Assembly: GCA_951812755.1 (NCBI GenBank) | Contig: OX638329.1 | Location: 3,356,522 to 3,420,521, forward strand | Source: an uncultured Latescibacterota bacterium | GTDB taxonomy: Bacteria; Latescibacterota; UBA2968 | Length of the DNA: 64,000 nt | Direction of reading: 5' to 3' | In this document: positions 54,425-62,161 of the stretch, in pieces | How the letters are laid out: each line of letters opens with the position of its first letter | Numbering within the stretch: the first letter of the stretch is position 1 | Program-made: the position numbers and the translations under genes | The notes under the pieces: model-generated | Seen by the model: only the letters and a program-made list of their open reading frames with translations | Told to the model about the DNA's origin: nothing | The model's database searches: none

Positions 54425-55192
54425 ATGTCACTCGATGGAAAAAAGGCTCTCGTCACTGGTGGCCGCCGCAATATCGGTCGCGGCATTGCCCTTGCTCTGG
54501 CTCAGGCAGGCTGTGATGTGGGCATCAACGACCTCGAACGAGATGCCGATGCCGACAGGACCCTGGAACTGATCCGGGATCAGGGGCGAGAAGCCGACTT
54601 CTTTCAGGCTGATATATCCGACCGAGCACAGGTGGAAGCGATGTTCACCGCCTTCATCACCCGTTTTAACCGCCTCGATATCCTGGTTAACAACCCCTAT
54701 GCCGGAAGCGGGGCTACCTTCCTCGAAATCACCGAAGAAAACTGGGATTTGACCCTGGACGTGTGTCTCAAAGGCTTTTTTCTTTGCAGTCAACAGGCCG
54801 CCCGCATCATGGTACAACAGGGCGAAGGAGGCTGCATTGTCAGTACTTCTTCGGTCCATGCCTACCGCGCCTGGCCCAGCGATACGGCCTACGGAGTGGC
54901 TAAAGCCGGTGTGCTACGTCTCACCGAGAGCATGGCCGTGGACCTGGGTCCCCACAATATTCGCTGCAACGCCGTGATGCCGGGGCATATGGATCTGACC
55001 CATATTTTTGGCACTCAGGCCCCGTCTGTGGGCAGCGTATCCGACAACCTCAAAGCCAATATACCCTTGCAGCGCCGCGGCACCCCCGAGGACATCGGAC
55101 GAGCCGTTGCCTTTCTCTGCTCGCCAGCGGCCGGTAATATTACCGGTGCCTCCCTACCGGTGGATGGCGGTCTCTTGACCACGGGCGTCTAA
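54425..55192 (+). CDS. short-chain dehydrogenase/reductase (SDR)
   Basis: 255-residue NAD(P)-dependent oxidoreductase of the classical SDR type. Seen: cofactor motif VTGGRRNIGRG (10-20), acidic DIS after the third strand, VNNPYAG (the NNAG position), catalytic Ser near 143, Tyr156 and Lys160 in AYGVAKAG, and a C-terminal SLPVDGGLL. NINDLERDA after the second strand suggests NAD rather than NADP preference. Substrate unknown. GGGAG eight bases upstream. It is more GC-rich than its neighbours and 21 bases ahead of the XRE gene, with which it may be co-transcribed. Confidence 0.93.
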   Translation: MSLDGKKALVTGGRRNIGRGIALALAQAGCDVGINDLERDADADRTLELIRDQGREADFFQADISDRAQVEAMFTAFITRFNRLDILVNNPYAGSGATFLEITEENWDLTLDVCLKGFFLCSQQAARIMVQQGEGGCIVSTSSVHAYRAWPSDTAYGVAKAGVLRLTESMAVDLGPHNIRCNAVMPGHMDLTHIFGTQAPSVGSVSDNLKANIPLQRRGTPEDIGRAVAFLCSPAAGNITGASLPVDGGLLTTGV

Positions 55193-55213
55193 TGTTTGAA
55201 GGAGACGTGACCA

Positions 55214-55528
55214 ATGGCTAAGACAAGAGATGCGAATCGAATCATAGATGATGTAACAGGGGATGATGAAGAATTGCAGCAGATGATTGCAGAGGAGACA
55301 GTCAACTCAGAAGTTGCTCGCCTAATATATGAAGCTAGAAAGATGGCGGGCTTGACGCAGACTGAATTGGCAGAATTAATCGGATCCAAACAACCGGTTA
55401 TTGCCCGCTTTGAGGATGCAGATTATGAAGGACATTCACTCACGATGCTTCAAAGAATCGCGATCGCATTGAATCAAAGGATTGAGATTAATTTCGTACC
55501 AGTGGAAGTGCAACAAGAGGTCGTGTAA
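55214..55528 (+). CDS. XRE-family antitoxin-like regulator, orphan
   Basis: 104 residues. Seen: an N-terminal acidic helix (DDVTGDDEELQQMIAEE), then a helix-turn-helix AGLTQTELAELIGSKQPVIA and the dimer part LQRIAIALNQRIEINFVPVE. This is the HigA/XRE antitoxin type usually encoded just after a RelE/HigB toxin; here an SDR takes that place and no toxin is seen. GGAG lies about 11 bases upstream. Confidence 0.85.
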   Translation: MAKTRDANRIIDDVTGDDEELQQMIAEETVNSEVARLIYEARKMAGLTQTELAELIGSKQPVIARFEDADYEGHSLTMLQRIAIALNQRIEINFVPVEVQQEVV

Positions 55529-55970
55529 AAGTAGCAGGTTGAATAGCGGGACATGTCCACAGAAGCGGGGTAACTCCATTGTTGAGGGCTTGCCGAAGTT
55601 GGGAATTCCTGAAAAAGAATCCGTTGAACATGAATCTTAATAACTGATGTTAGGCAAGAACCACTGCGACAGCCATCAGGTCAAGCGGTACATATCTTTC
55701 ACATAACCGCTCATTCATCGCTCAAAATATACACTTTTTCCGCCGACATTTGTGCTCCTCCACCTACGCTCCAACAAACATTCCACAAATTCAAGTTGTG
55801 AATAAGACCGCAATACTGCATATTGAAAACATAATGAGGTGCCTGAGTTTCTGACAAGTCTCTTTTATCGCGTAATTTCGTGATAATTTCATTTTCTGGC
55901 CTGATATTTGCTTGAGTTCTGACTGTTGCGTTTGTCCAAAATACGACCAACTCTCAGACCAGGATCTCAC
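55529..55970. other. intergenic stretch
   Basis: 442 bases without a gene I can support. It contains the near-copy of the element terminus at 55641-55656 and only broken, non-protein-like frames. The ribosome site of the Rpn-like gene lies at its end. It may be a decayed remnant. Confidence 0.5.
55641..55656 (+). repeat. TIR-like motif TAACTGATGTTAGGCA
   Basis: Sixteen bases differing by one base from the right terminal repeat (as read inward, TAACTGATGTTACGCA) of the element at 40274-40433. No partner repeat is evident nearby. Confidence 0.4.
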
Positions 55971-56951
55971 ATGGCCGAATTTGATGCAATATCCAAACAC
56001 CTCATTCAAACTTATCCCAACGACTTTGCCAGCTTCACCCTCGGCCGCGAGGACGTTGAAATTCTTGCAGTCATTGACACAGAGCAACTTACTGTTGAAG
56101 CTCGCCAGACAGATAGCCTGATTCGCGTGCGCATTGATAACGAGGAGGTATTGGTCCACAACGAGTTTCAAACGACTGACAGCACCAATCCGCCTATGCC
56201 GCGCCGCATGGCAGGGTATATCGGACGTGCCATTGAGCATCACGGTTTGCCGATCTATTCCAACGTGATTTACCTGCGTCCCGATGCAGGGCGGCGCGAT
56301 CCCGGGTACTATGTCCAGGAGCATCTCGACTACCAAATCGCGATTCATTACAGGGTCATCCGGCTGATTGAGATAGAAGGCGAGCACGTTCTCGAATCGG
56401 GGCAATCGGGTCTGATTCCTTTCACGCCATTGATGAAGCCACCTGAGGGGATGGCCTTAGATGCGTGGTTGCATCAGTGTATTCACACGGCTCGGACGCG
56501 CCCTATCGCCCGGTCATATAGGGCGGATTCTCTGGCTGGCATGGTGGCCTTGAGTGAGTTGGTATATGATTCTGAAACCATTTCTGCTATTATTTTCAAG
56601 GAGGGCATCATGGATATCTTGCGCGAATCATCTCTTTTTCAATCCCTTACTCAACAAAGCAGAGAGGAAGCCAGAGAGGAGGGCCTTGAGCAGGGCCTTG
56701 AGCAGGGCCTTGAGCAGGGCCTTGAGCAGGGCAGAGAGGAAGGCTTTGAACAAGGCATTGAGCAGGGGGGCAGGCAACGCACCATCGAAGCTATCCTCGA
56801 AGTGCTGGAGATTCGATTTGACCTGAACGAAGCGCACCCCCTATCCACCCGCATTTCTGCCATTGACGATTTGCAACGCCTCAAGCAGTTGCTCCGTGCG
56901 GCGATACAGTTGCCCAATCTCGAGGCATTTCAGCGCGTGTTAGATGCGTGA
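55971..56951 (+). CDS. Rpn-like PD-(D/E)XK nuclease / transposase-related protein
   Basis: 326 residues. Seen: a nuclease-fold N-terminal half with DSLIRVRIDNEEVLVHNEFQ, the (D)...hxEfQ pattern of the Rpn (recombination-promoting nuclease) family, then a helical part and a repeat-coded charged coil (EGLEQGLEQGLEQGLEQG) made from 12-base units, and a short C-terminal helical domain. ATG 55971 has AGGA upstream; the 15 codons before it are not coding-like. Known: Rpn proteins are DNA endonucleases that promote RecA-independent recombination and often carry variable repeats. It stands alone between intergenic DNA and the NTF2-like gene. Confidence 0.8.
   Translation: MAEFDAISKHLIQTYPNDFASFTLGREDVEILAVIDTEQLTVEARQTDSLIRVRIDNEEVLVHNEFQTTDSTNPPMPRRMAGYIGRAIEHHGLPIYSNVIYLRPDAGRRDPGYYVQEHLDYQIAIHYRVIRLIEIEGEHVLESGQSGLIPFTPLMKPPEGMALDAWLHQCIHTARTRPIARSYRADSLAGMVALSELVYDSETISAIIFKEGIMDILRESSLFQSLTQQSREEAREEGLEQGLEQGLEQGLEQGREEGFEQGIEQGGRQRTIEAILEVLEIRFDLNEAHPLSTRISAIDDLQRLKQLLRAAIQLPNLEAFQRVLDA
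56682..56765 (+). repeat. 12-base tandem repeat in Rpn-like gene
   Basis: Four exact copies of GGCCTTGAGCAG (56682-56729) followed by three degenerate units to 56765. Each unit codes for GLEQ, so copy-number change keeps the frame. Confidence 0.92.
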
Positions 56952-56978
56952 TGTGATTTCCATACCAATCCCTCATTT

Positions 56979-57740
56979 TTACATTCTCGAAATACCACCG
57001 ATCGTCCACACGCCCTCAACTTTGCCGACAACAAGAATGGCCTGTTCGCCGTTGCCAGATGCCTCGTCAGCAGTCACCGCCACAAGAACACCTTCAGGGC
57101 CAGATTGTGCAACCTCGATGTTTACATTGCTGAACGATGTTGTTCTTTCATTGACTTGCTGTGCCAGTTCTGTGGCACTTTCGATCCGGGTGACTTCACC
57201 AACGCCGACGTCAAGGAGTGGAAACCGGCAGAGAGTAGCACAGGCATCGCCATCGTTTTTGTCGCGTGCATCGTAATAGCGCTGGACATGATCGGTTGCG
57301 ATCTCAACGGCCTTGGCGATCGCTGTTTCGTCGTCCTGCCCGTCGTGATAAGTACCCAATGCAAATCGCGCCTGGATACCCCACGAGTCGGCGGGCTTGG
57401 TAACAATGTAGGTGACGCGGTTCCAGAGGATGGGATCGTCGTCTGCGTTGTAGCGCGTCCATCCGCCTACAAGGTGAACTTTGTTGAGCGATTCATGAAA
57501 ACGAACCGGTTCTCGCCCTCTCGTTAGAACCCAACCAGTCGCGATCCGTGACGTCCAGTCGGCATCATCAGCGTAGTCTCGAGCTGTATCGAAATACATG
57601 GTTGAGCCGTTTGCGGCAACTCTTACATGGGGATAACTCATCACGGCAGCCCAGGCATCTCCATTTTGAGATGCGTCGGCTTTGTAAAATTCAAAGTAGG
57701 CTTCTTCGGGTGTGTCAAAGTGCATCTTGTATTTGGTCAT
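56979..57740 (-). CDS. double NTF2/SnoaL-like protein
   Basis: 253 residues, two alike alpha+beta halves. Seen: first half FYKADASQNGDAWAAVMSYP with HVRVAANGSTMYF, second half HVQRYYDARDKNDGDACATL with CRFPLLDVGVGEVTRIESA; both match the NTF2-like (SnoaL, DUF4440-type) plan of a long helix followed by curved sheet, and both end in strands such as GVLVAVTADEAS. Function not predictable from fold alone; such proteins bind small hydrophobic molecules or act as isomerases. Overlaps the start of the PhyH gene's end by 26 bases, on the same strand. Confidence 0.72.
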   Translation of the reverse strand: MTKYKMHFDTPEEAYFEFYKADASQNGDAWAAVMSYPHVRVAANGSTMYFDTARDYADDADWTSRIATGWVLTRGREPVRFHESLNKVHLVGGWTRYNADDDPILWNRVTYIVTKPADSWGIQARFALGTYHDGQDDETAIAKAVEIATDHVQRYYDARDKNDGDACATLCRFPLLDVGVGEVTRIESATELAQQVNERTTSFSNVNIEVAQSGPEGVLVAVTADEASGNGEQAILVVGKVEGVWTIGGISRM

Positions 57741-58899
57741 TTGCGTTCTCTCTTATTTGATCTCCCGAATTTTGTGCCTCAGCAACGACTTCCTGCATGC
57801 CATCCCACTCACTCCAGGGATCACAAAGTTTATCGATAGAAATTTGCCATGGATCATGACCTTCGGGATAGTCGAGAAATTCGCCTTCCCAACCGCGATC
57901 CGGGTGATCACTGTCTCCTCTTACCTTTGCACCACCGGGACGATGGCGACGTAATCGAAAGTAGGCACTGATGCGTGGGTCTGCACCCAAATCGTTGCGG
58001 GTACCGCAGTGAGGAGTACCGTGAACCGCAATAAAAGCATCGCCTTCTTCCACGAGCACAGGGGTAGGCTCAGGCCACATGAGACCATCAGGTGTGAACT
58101 GCGCGCCCTCACGATAATGATTGGCGATCCATTCTGGAAGCGTATTGATACCAACCCCATTATCACCAACACGCTTTAAACGCGGCCAACCATGGCCTTC
58201 AGGGCCGATGACGCCACCCTGGTCGCGTTGCTGCCTGAAGAATTCAGCCGTGTGATGATGGGCACCCCGAAGGACGGCAAAGTTGCCATAGCCAAATTTG
58301 GATTGATCGTTGAGGACAACAGCGGCAAAGCAGGTAAAACCGCCGAGTGAGAGCGTGCAATCTGGATTCTGAAACAAAGGCGTACCGTTTATCCCGAGCA
58401 CGTTGGCACTGCGATCTCCAAAGTGTGGTGTTTTGGGCACATGCCAATCGTCTACTTCGTTCGCTGTTTTGGGAATGGCTCCAGACCACTGGCCATCAAT
58501 GTGCGGGAAGAAGGCGTGATTGGGCACTTCATCGTCGGGCAGACCATGGTTGCCGATTTCTCTGGATGGCTCACGCGGATACAAGATTGGGGCAAAACCA
58601 TGCGTTGGCGGATCAAAAGGCCCCATCGTATTGGTGAGAATGTCGGTCAGTGCTGTTTTATTAATGAGGTCTGTGATGGCGTCTTCACTGCCGACATAAC
58701 GGTTTCTTCTTTTGGGCGGATCCATTGTGCCGTTTAGGATTTTACCTGCGGTGATGTTGACCAGCCGTCGGGCACGTTGGGTCAGTTCTTTAGGCACGAT
58801 GTTTTTGAGGATGATGTATCCATCCCGATAGAGCGCGCGTTTTTGCCTGAAAGTGAGTTCGGTTGGGCCGTCTGAGCGTGTGTGTTTCATAACGGACAT
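57715..58899 (-). CDS. phytanoyl-CoA dioxygenase family (PhyH) oxygenase
   Basis: 394-residue Fe(II)/2-oxoglutarate-dependent oxygenase. Seen: RDGYIILKNIVPKEL at the N-terminus, FFPHIDGQWSG giving the HxD metal motif (His133, Asp135), and the distal His in AVHGTPHCGTRN (His293 or His297) with a following Arg in SAYFRLRRHRPG for 2-oxoglutarate. Long for the family, with C-terminal extension. Substrate unknown. Second PhyH gene of the operon; shares little sequence with the 58957-59703 one. Confidence 0.85.
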   Translation of the reverse strand: MSVMKHTRSDGPTELTFRQKRALYRDGYIILKNIVPKELTQRARRLVNITAGKILNGTMDPPKRRNRYVGSEDAITDLINKTALTDILTNTMGPFDPPTHGFAPILYPREPSREIGNHGLPDDEVPNHAFFPHIDGQWSGAIPKTANEVDDWHVPKTPHFGDRSANVLGINGTPLFQNPDCTLSLGGFTCFAAVVLNDQSKFGYGNFAVLRGAHHHTAEFFRQQRDQGGVIGPEGHGWPRLKRVGDNGVGINTLPEWIANHYREGAQFTPDGLMWPEPTPVLVEEGDAFIAVHGTPHCGTRNDLGADPRISAYFRLRRHRPGGAKVRGDSDHPDRGWEGEFLDYPEGHDPWQISIDKLCDPWSEWDGMQEVVAEAQNSGDQIRENANDQIQDAL

Positions 58900-58956
58900 C
58901 TTTCTGGTTTAGATGACGATAACCCATTTCATGGGTTTCAGCGCTTGGGGCTGGTT

Positions 58957-59703
58957 CTAATTAAAATCAAATGTTGCTGAAGGGGTGAAACGGGCGATCC
59001 CTTGTGTTTCTGCGGCCGGATTTGGATTTTGTGGATAATAATCGGGGATTTGTGTCCCCTTCCTCGCGAGTCTTACAGCCAATGAGATTCTTGGCTCGCC
59101 ATACTCAAAAGGCAGACTGCGATGCATGATTTGAGAATGAAACACCGTGAACTGGCCTCTTTTCATTGTGAGTGTGCCGATCCTATCATGGACGAGTTCT
59201 GGCACTTCTTTTACAAATCGCATATCTCTGTTCCATCCATCAATGGGTTGATGAGATCCCTTCACATATTCGATGCGGCCAGCACCGTACCCAATGTCGG
59301 TCAACGCAAATAGAACCGTGAAGTGGTTGCTGGTATCATAGAGATTGACTTGATCGCGACCGTTTTCGTATGCGCGATCGTGGTGCCATATATTCTCTGA
59401 CACGCCTTCAGATTTCAATTGAAAAACGCTACCCCAGATAAAAAGATCATTGCCGAAATGTTCGGACACCACGGACTTCACATTGTCATCGAGACAGAGG
59501 TCTCTCATCACCTTGAATTCCATGTGTCTATCGATCTTCGTTCTAAATTGGGGTTCTTGTCCTGCCAACTGGCGCACGATATTTTCCTGGCGTTGTAGCG
59601 CTTGTAGTTCTATCCCGACCTCACATACGGCATCGACGAGGGATTTGTCTGCCAACTCAAAAGGACCGGTTAGGCCATTTTCTTGTAATTGCTCGATTGA
59701 CAT
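58957..59703 (-). CDS. phytanoyl-CoA dioxygenase family (PhyH) oxygenase
   Basis: 248 residues. Seen: HxD in WHHDRAY (His107, Asp109), GAGRIEYVKGSHQP, the third ligand in FHSQIMHRSLPF, and PRISLAVRLARKG containing the 2-oxoglutarate Arg; this is the PhyH/ectoine-hydroxylase-type arrangement. Substrate unknown; neighbours suggest small-molecule or modified-sugar breakdown. GGAGGAG five or six bases upstream of ATG 59703. Follows the ThDP gene by 46 bases. Confidence 0.9.
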   Translation of the reverse strand: MSIEQLQENGLTGPFELADKSLVDAVCEVGIELQALQRQENIVRQLAGQEPQFRTKIDRHMEFKVMRDLCLDDNVKSVVSEHFGNDLFIWGSVFQLKSEGVSENIWHHDRAYENGRDQVNLYDTSNHFTVLFALTDIGYGAGRIEYVKGSHQPIDGWNRDMRFVKEVPELVHDRIGTLTMKRGQFTVFHSQIMHRSLPFEYGEPRISLAVRLARKGTQIPDYYPQNPNPAAETQGIARFTPSATFDFN

Positions 59704-59749
59704 TGTTGCTCCTCCAAAAAAATGTGGTTTTTTGCGATCTTATATCCTG

Positions 59750-61423
59750 TTAGGCTGGCATCCAGGCTTTTGCAGCAATGCCTTCGAGATGGGTTTTGAC
59801 ATCGACGACGGCGGGTTTGCCTGCGTTGAGGGCTTGCTCAAGAGCACTTTGCAGCTCGCTGATTTTGTTGACGGTGATGCCAAAACATCCCATGGCTTCG
59901 GCCATTTTGGCAAAGTCTGCGTCTGGGAAGAGCCAGAGTTCGTCAGAGCCTTTGGTACGACCGCCATAGGTGCGTTCTACACCACCTTGTTCCTGGTTCA
60001 ACGAATGGTTGTTGTTGATGACGGTGACGGTGTTGATTTCGGATTTCATGGCGGTGTCGAGTTCGGTCATGTGATACCAGATGCCCCCATCGCCAGTGAA
60101 GCAAATGACGGGACGGTCTGGTGCGGCGCATTTGGCACCGAGGGCTGCAGGGAAACCCCAGCCGAGTGAACCAGAACAGCGGATATAAGATTGTGTGGGA
60201 TATTTGAAGTCGAGCATGGTGCCGGTCCAGATGCCGGAGTGTCCTGTGTCGGAGACGAGTATGGCATCGGAAGGAAGAAAGTCAGACAGTTCTTTGCAGA
60301 GGCGTTCGGGACGCATGGGTTCGGTGTCGGAGTTGACATGTTTGGCCATGTCTTCTTTCCATGCGTTGACGAGTTCGTGGATGCGGGCGATCCATTGGGT
60401 GCGAGGCTCTGCTTTGCTGGCCTGATCAATCATGAGGCGCAATGTGTTTCGCACGTCGCCTTGAAGGCCGAAGGTGAGGGGATAGTTGCGACCCAATTCT
60501 TCGGCGTTGATGTCGAGTTGAATGATGGGCGTGCCTTGTGGCGGCACTTTATACCCATTGGTAACCTGCCCGCCCGTATGGCTGCCGATGAAGAAAACCA
60601 GATCGGTTTCAAACATGGCCTGATTGGCACAGGCGCGTGAGTATGAACCGGGTGTGCCGATAGCGAGTTCGTGATCGGCGGGAAACATGGCTTTGGCATT
60701 GAGGGATGTGGCAACGGGGATAGAAAGCTTCTCGGCAAGGGCGATGAGTTCGGCGCTGGCATCAGATGTGGTCACACCGCCACCGGCCATGATGATCGGC
60801 TTTTTGGCTTGAGATAGAAGGCTGAGGGCTTCGGTGATCAATTCGGGTTCGGCAGTCGGGCGAAAAGGTGGAATCTGGGAAAAGGCAGATTCGATGACGA
60901 CTTCAAAATCGGCTTCGGCTTCAACGACGACTTGACCGGCAAGACCTTGTAGATCGAGATGTACGGGACCGGGTGTGCCTGTGGTGGCTGATCGAAAAGC
61001 CTGCCGCAAATACACGGGCAACAGATCGACGGCGTGGACATCAGCGGTGTATTTTGTAACTGCACCAAACGGATTTCGGTGATCGACTTCCTGATAGGCA
61101 TGGCGGAGCTGATTGACATGGCTTTCTTTGCCTGTGATTGCGATAACAGGCGAGCAGGCAAGATAGGCGTCTTGAAGACCAGCAGCGAGGTTAACGGCAC
61201 CAACGGATTGGGCCATACAAAGACCTGGACCGCGTCTGACGCGCGCATACGCATCGGCCATGTACGCGGCGGCTTTTTCTCCGTGGGTTTGCACGCGTTT
61301 CATGCCGAAATTTTCCATTTCCATCAATGCTCGGGGCGCGATGTAGGGCATAAAAAAGACGGTGTCTATTCCGTGGCCATGCACGGTTTCTGCGAGAAAT
61401 CGTGCACCTGTCATTTGGGGCAT
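59750..61423 (-). CDS. thiamine-diphosphate enzyme of acetolactate-synthase type
   Basis: 557-residue ThDP-dependent enzyme. Seen: N-terminal pyrimidine-binding domain with catalytic Glu49 in THGEKAAAYMADAYAR, central FAD/NAD-type domain fold (KKPIIMAGGGVTTSD), and C-terminal pyrophosphate domain with FTGDGGIWYHMTELDTA (GDG near 443) and VINNNHSLNQEQGG. This is the general plan of acetolactate synthase, benzoylformate and oxalyl-CoA decarboxylases, and sulfoacetaldehyde acetyltransferase. The residues that decide between them are not clear to me. Context (sulfatase, oxygenases) makes a catabolic role likelier than branched-chain amino acid synthesis; no small regulatory subunit is present. 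Confidence 0.87.
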   Translation of the reverse strand: MPQMTGARFLAETVHGHGIDTVFFMPYIAPRALMEMENFGMKRVQTHGEKAAAYMADAYARVRRGPGLCMAQSVGAVNLAAGLQDAYLACSPVIAITGKESHVNQLRHAYQEVDHRNPFGAVTKYTADVHAVDLLPVYLRQAFRSATTGTPGPVHLDLQGLAGQVVVEAEADFEVVIESAFSQIPPFRPTAEPELITEALSLLSQAKKPIIMAGGGVTTSDASAELIALAEKLSIPVATSLNAKAMFPADHELAIGTPGSYSRACANQAMFETDLVFFIGSHTGGQVTNGYKVPPQGTPIIQLDINAEELGRNYPLTFGLQGDVRNTLRLMIDQASKAEPRTQWIARIHELVNAWKEDMAKHVNSDTEPMRPERLCKELSDFLPSDAILVSDTGHSGIWTGTMLDFKYPTQSYIRCSGSLGWGFPAALGAKCAAPDRPVICFTGDGGIWYHMTELDTAMKSEINTVTVINNNHSLNQEQGGVERTYGGRTKGSDELWLFPDADFAKMAEAMGCFGITVNKISELQSALEQALNAGKPAVVDVKTHLEGIAAKAWMPA

Positions 61424-61435
61424 TGGGGTCTCCTT

Positions 61436-62110
61436 TTATGGTCTTCTGCTGGTGATGGGACGCAGAACTTTGACGTTGGTATCGATGGTGATTTTTTTGC
61501 GCTCTTGAATGGCTTTTTGGCCGATTTCCCAGACTTTGCCCATTTCGGGATCATCGGGTTGTGCGATGGTGCCGACATTGCTGTGATGGCCTTCCCAATG
61601 ATACAGGCTGTCGTATCGCGTCATCATGTAGATGCGGTCTTCGGGTGCTGATTTGGTTATCCATTGGCCAATGGGGCGCACACCTTCGCCTCGGGTGACC
61701 CAGGGCCACCACTGATTTTCTGATAAGTCGACAAAACGCGAAACGTCGGTGGGCGCGACTTTGAATGAGCGCAGAGTATAAATGCCAGGCTCTTTTTCGG
61801 GGGCGTCGCTATCAGGCTGTCTTTGCGTGAGGGGCAAGAGGGAAATACATTCGGTTTCGTGTACGAGTGCGGCACGTCCACTGCCTTCATTGGCGAGATT
61901 GTCCCAGTTTCGGGTTTCTTCCCAATGACCATGGCTGTCGTATCGCGTCATGAGAAAGATGCGTTCGGGGCCACCTATGGCAGCGACCCAGAGGCCGAGT
62001 GCACGCGCTCCTTTTTCTTCGATGGCTGGCCAGATCTGTTCTTCGCTAAAACGAACAAATTCGGCGTAGTCTTTGCGGTGAACGTGAAATGTGCGGATGG
62101 TATAGATCAT
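61436..62110 (-). CDS. double NIPSNAP-family protein
   Basis: 224 residues built of two ferredoxin-like NIPSNAP halves: IYTIRTFHVHRKDYAEFVRF (from residue 2) and IYTLRSFKVAPTDVSRFVDL (from about 108), each with the conserved MTRYDS stretch. Known: NIPSNAP domains dimerise and occur beside oxygenases and catabolic enzymes in environmental bacteria; their chemistry is mostly unknown. GGAGGA upstream of the ATG. 12 bases before the ThDP gene. Confidence 0.85.
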   Translation of the reverse strand: MIYTIRTFHVHRKDYAEFVRFSEEQIWPAIEEKGARALGLWVAAIGGPERIFLMTRYDSHGHWEETRNWDNLANEGSGRAALVHETECISLLPLTQRQPDSDAPEKEPGIYTLRSFKVAPTDVSRFVDLSENQWWPWVTRGEGVRPIGQWITKSAPEDRIYMMTRYDSLYHWEGHHSNVGTIAQPDDPEMGKVWEIGQKAIQERKKITIDTNVKVLRPITSRRP

Positions 62111-62161
62111 TCATTCCTCCAAATTACCAATTCAGCCATATATCATTCCCTGATTAGTTCC

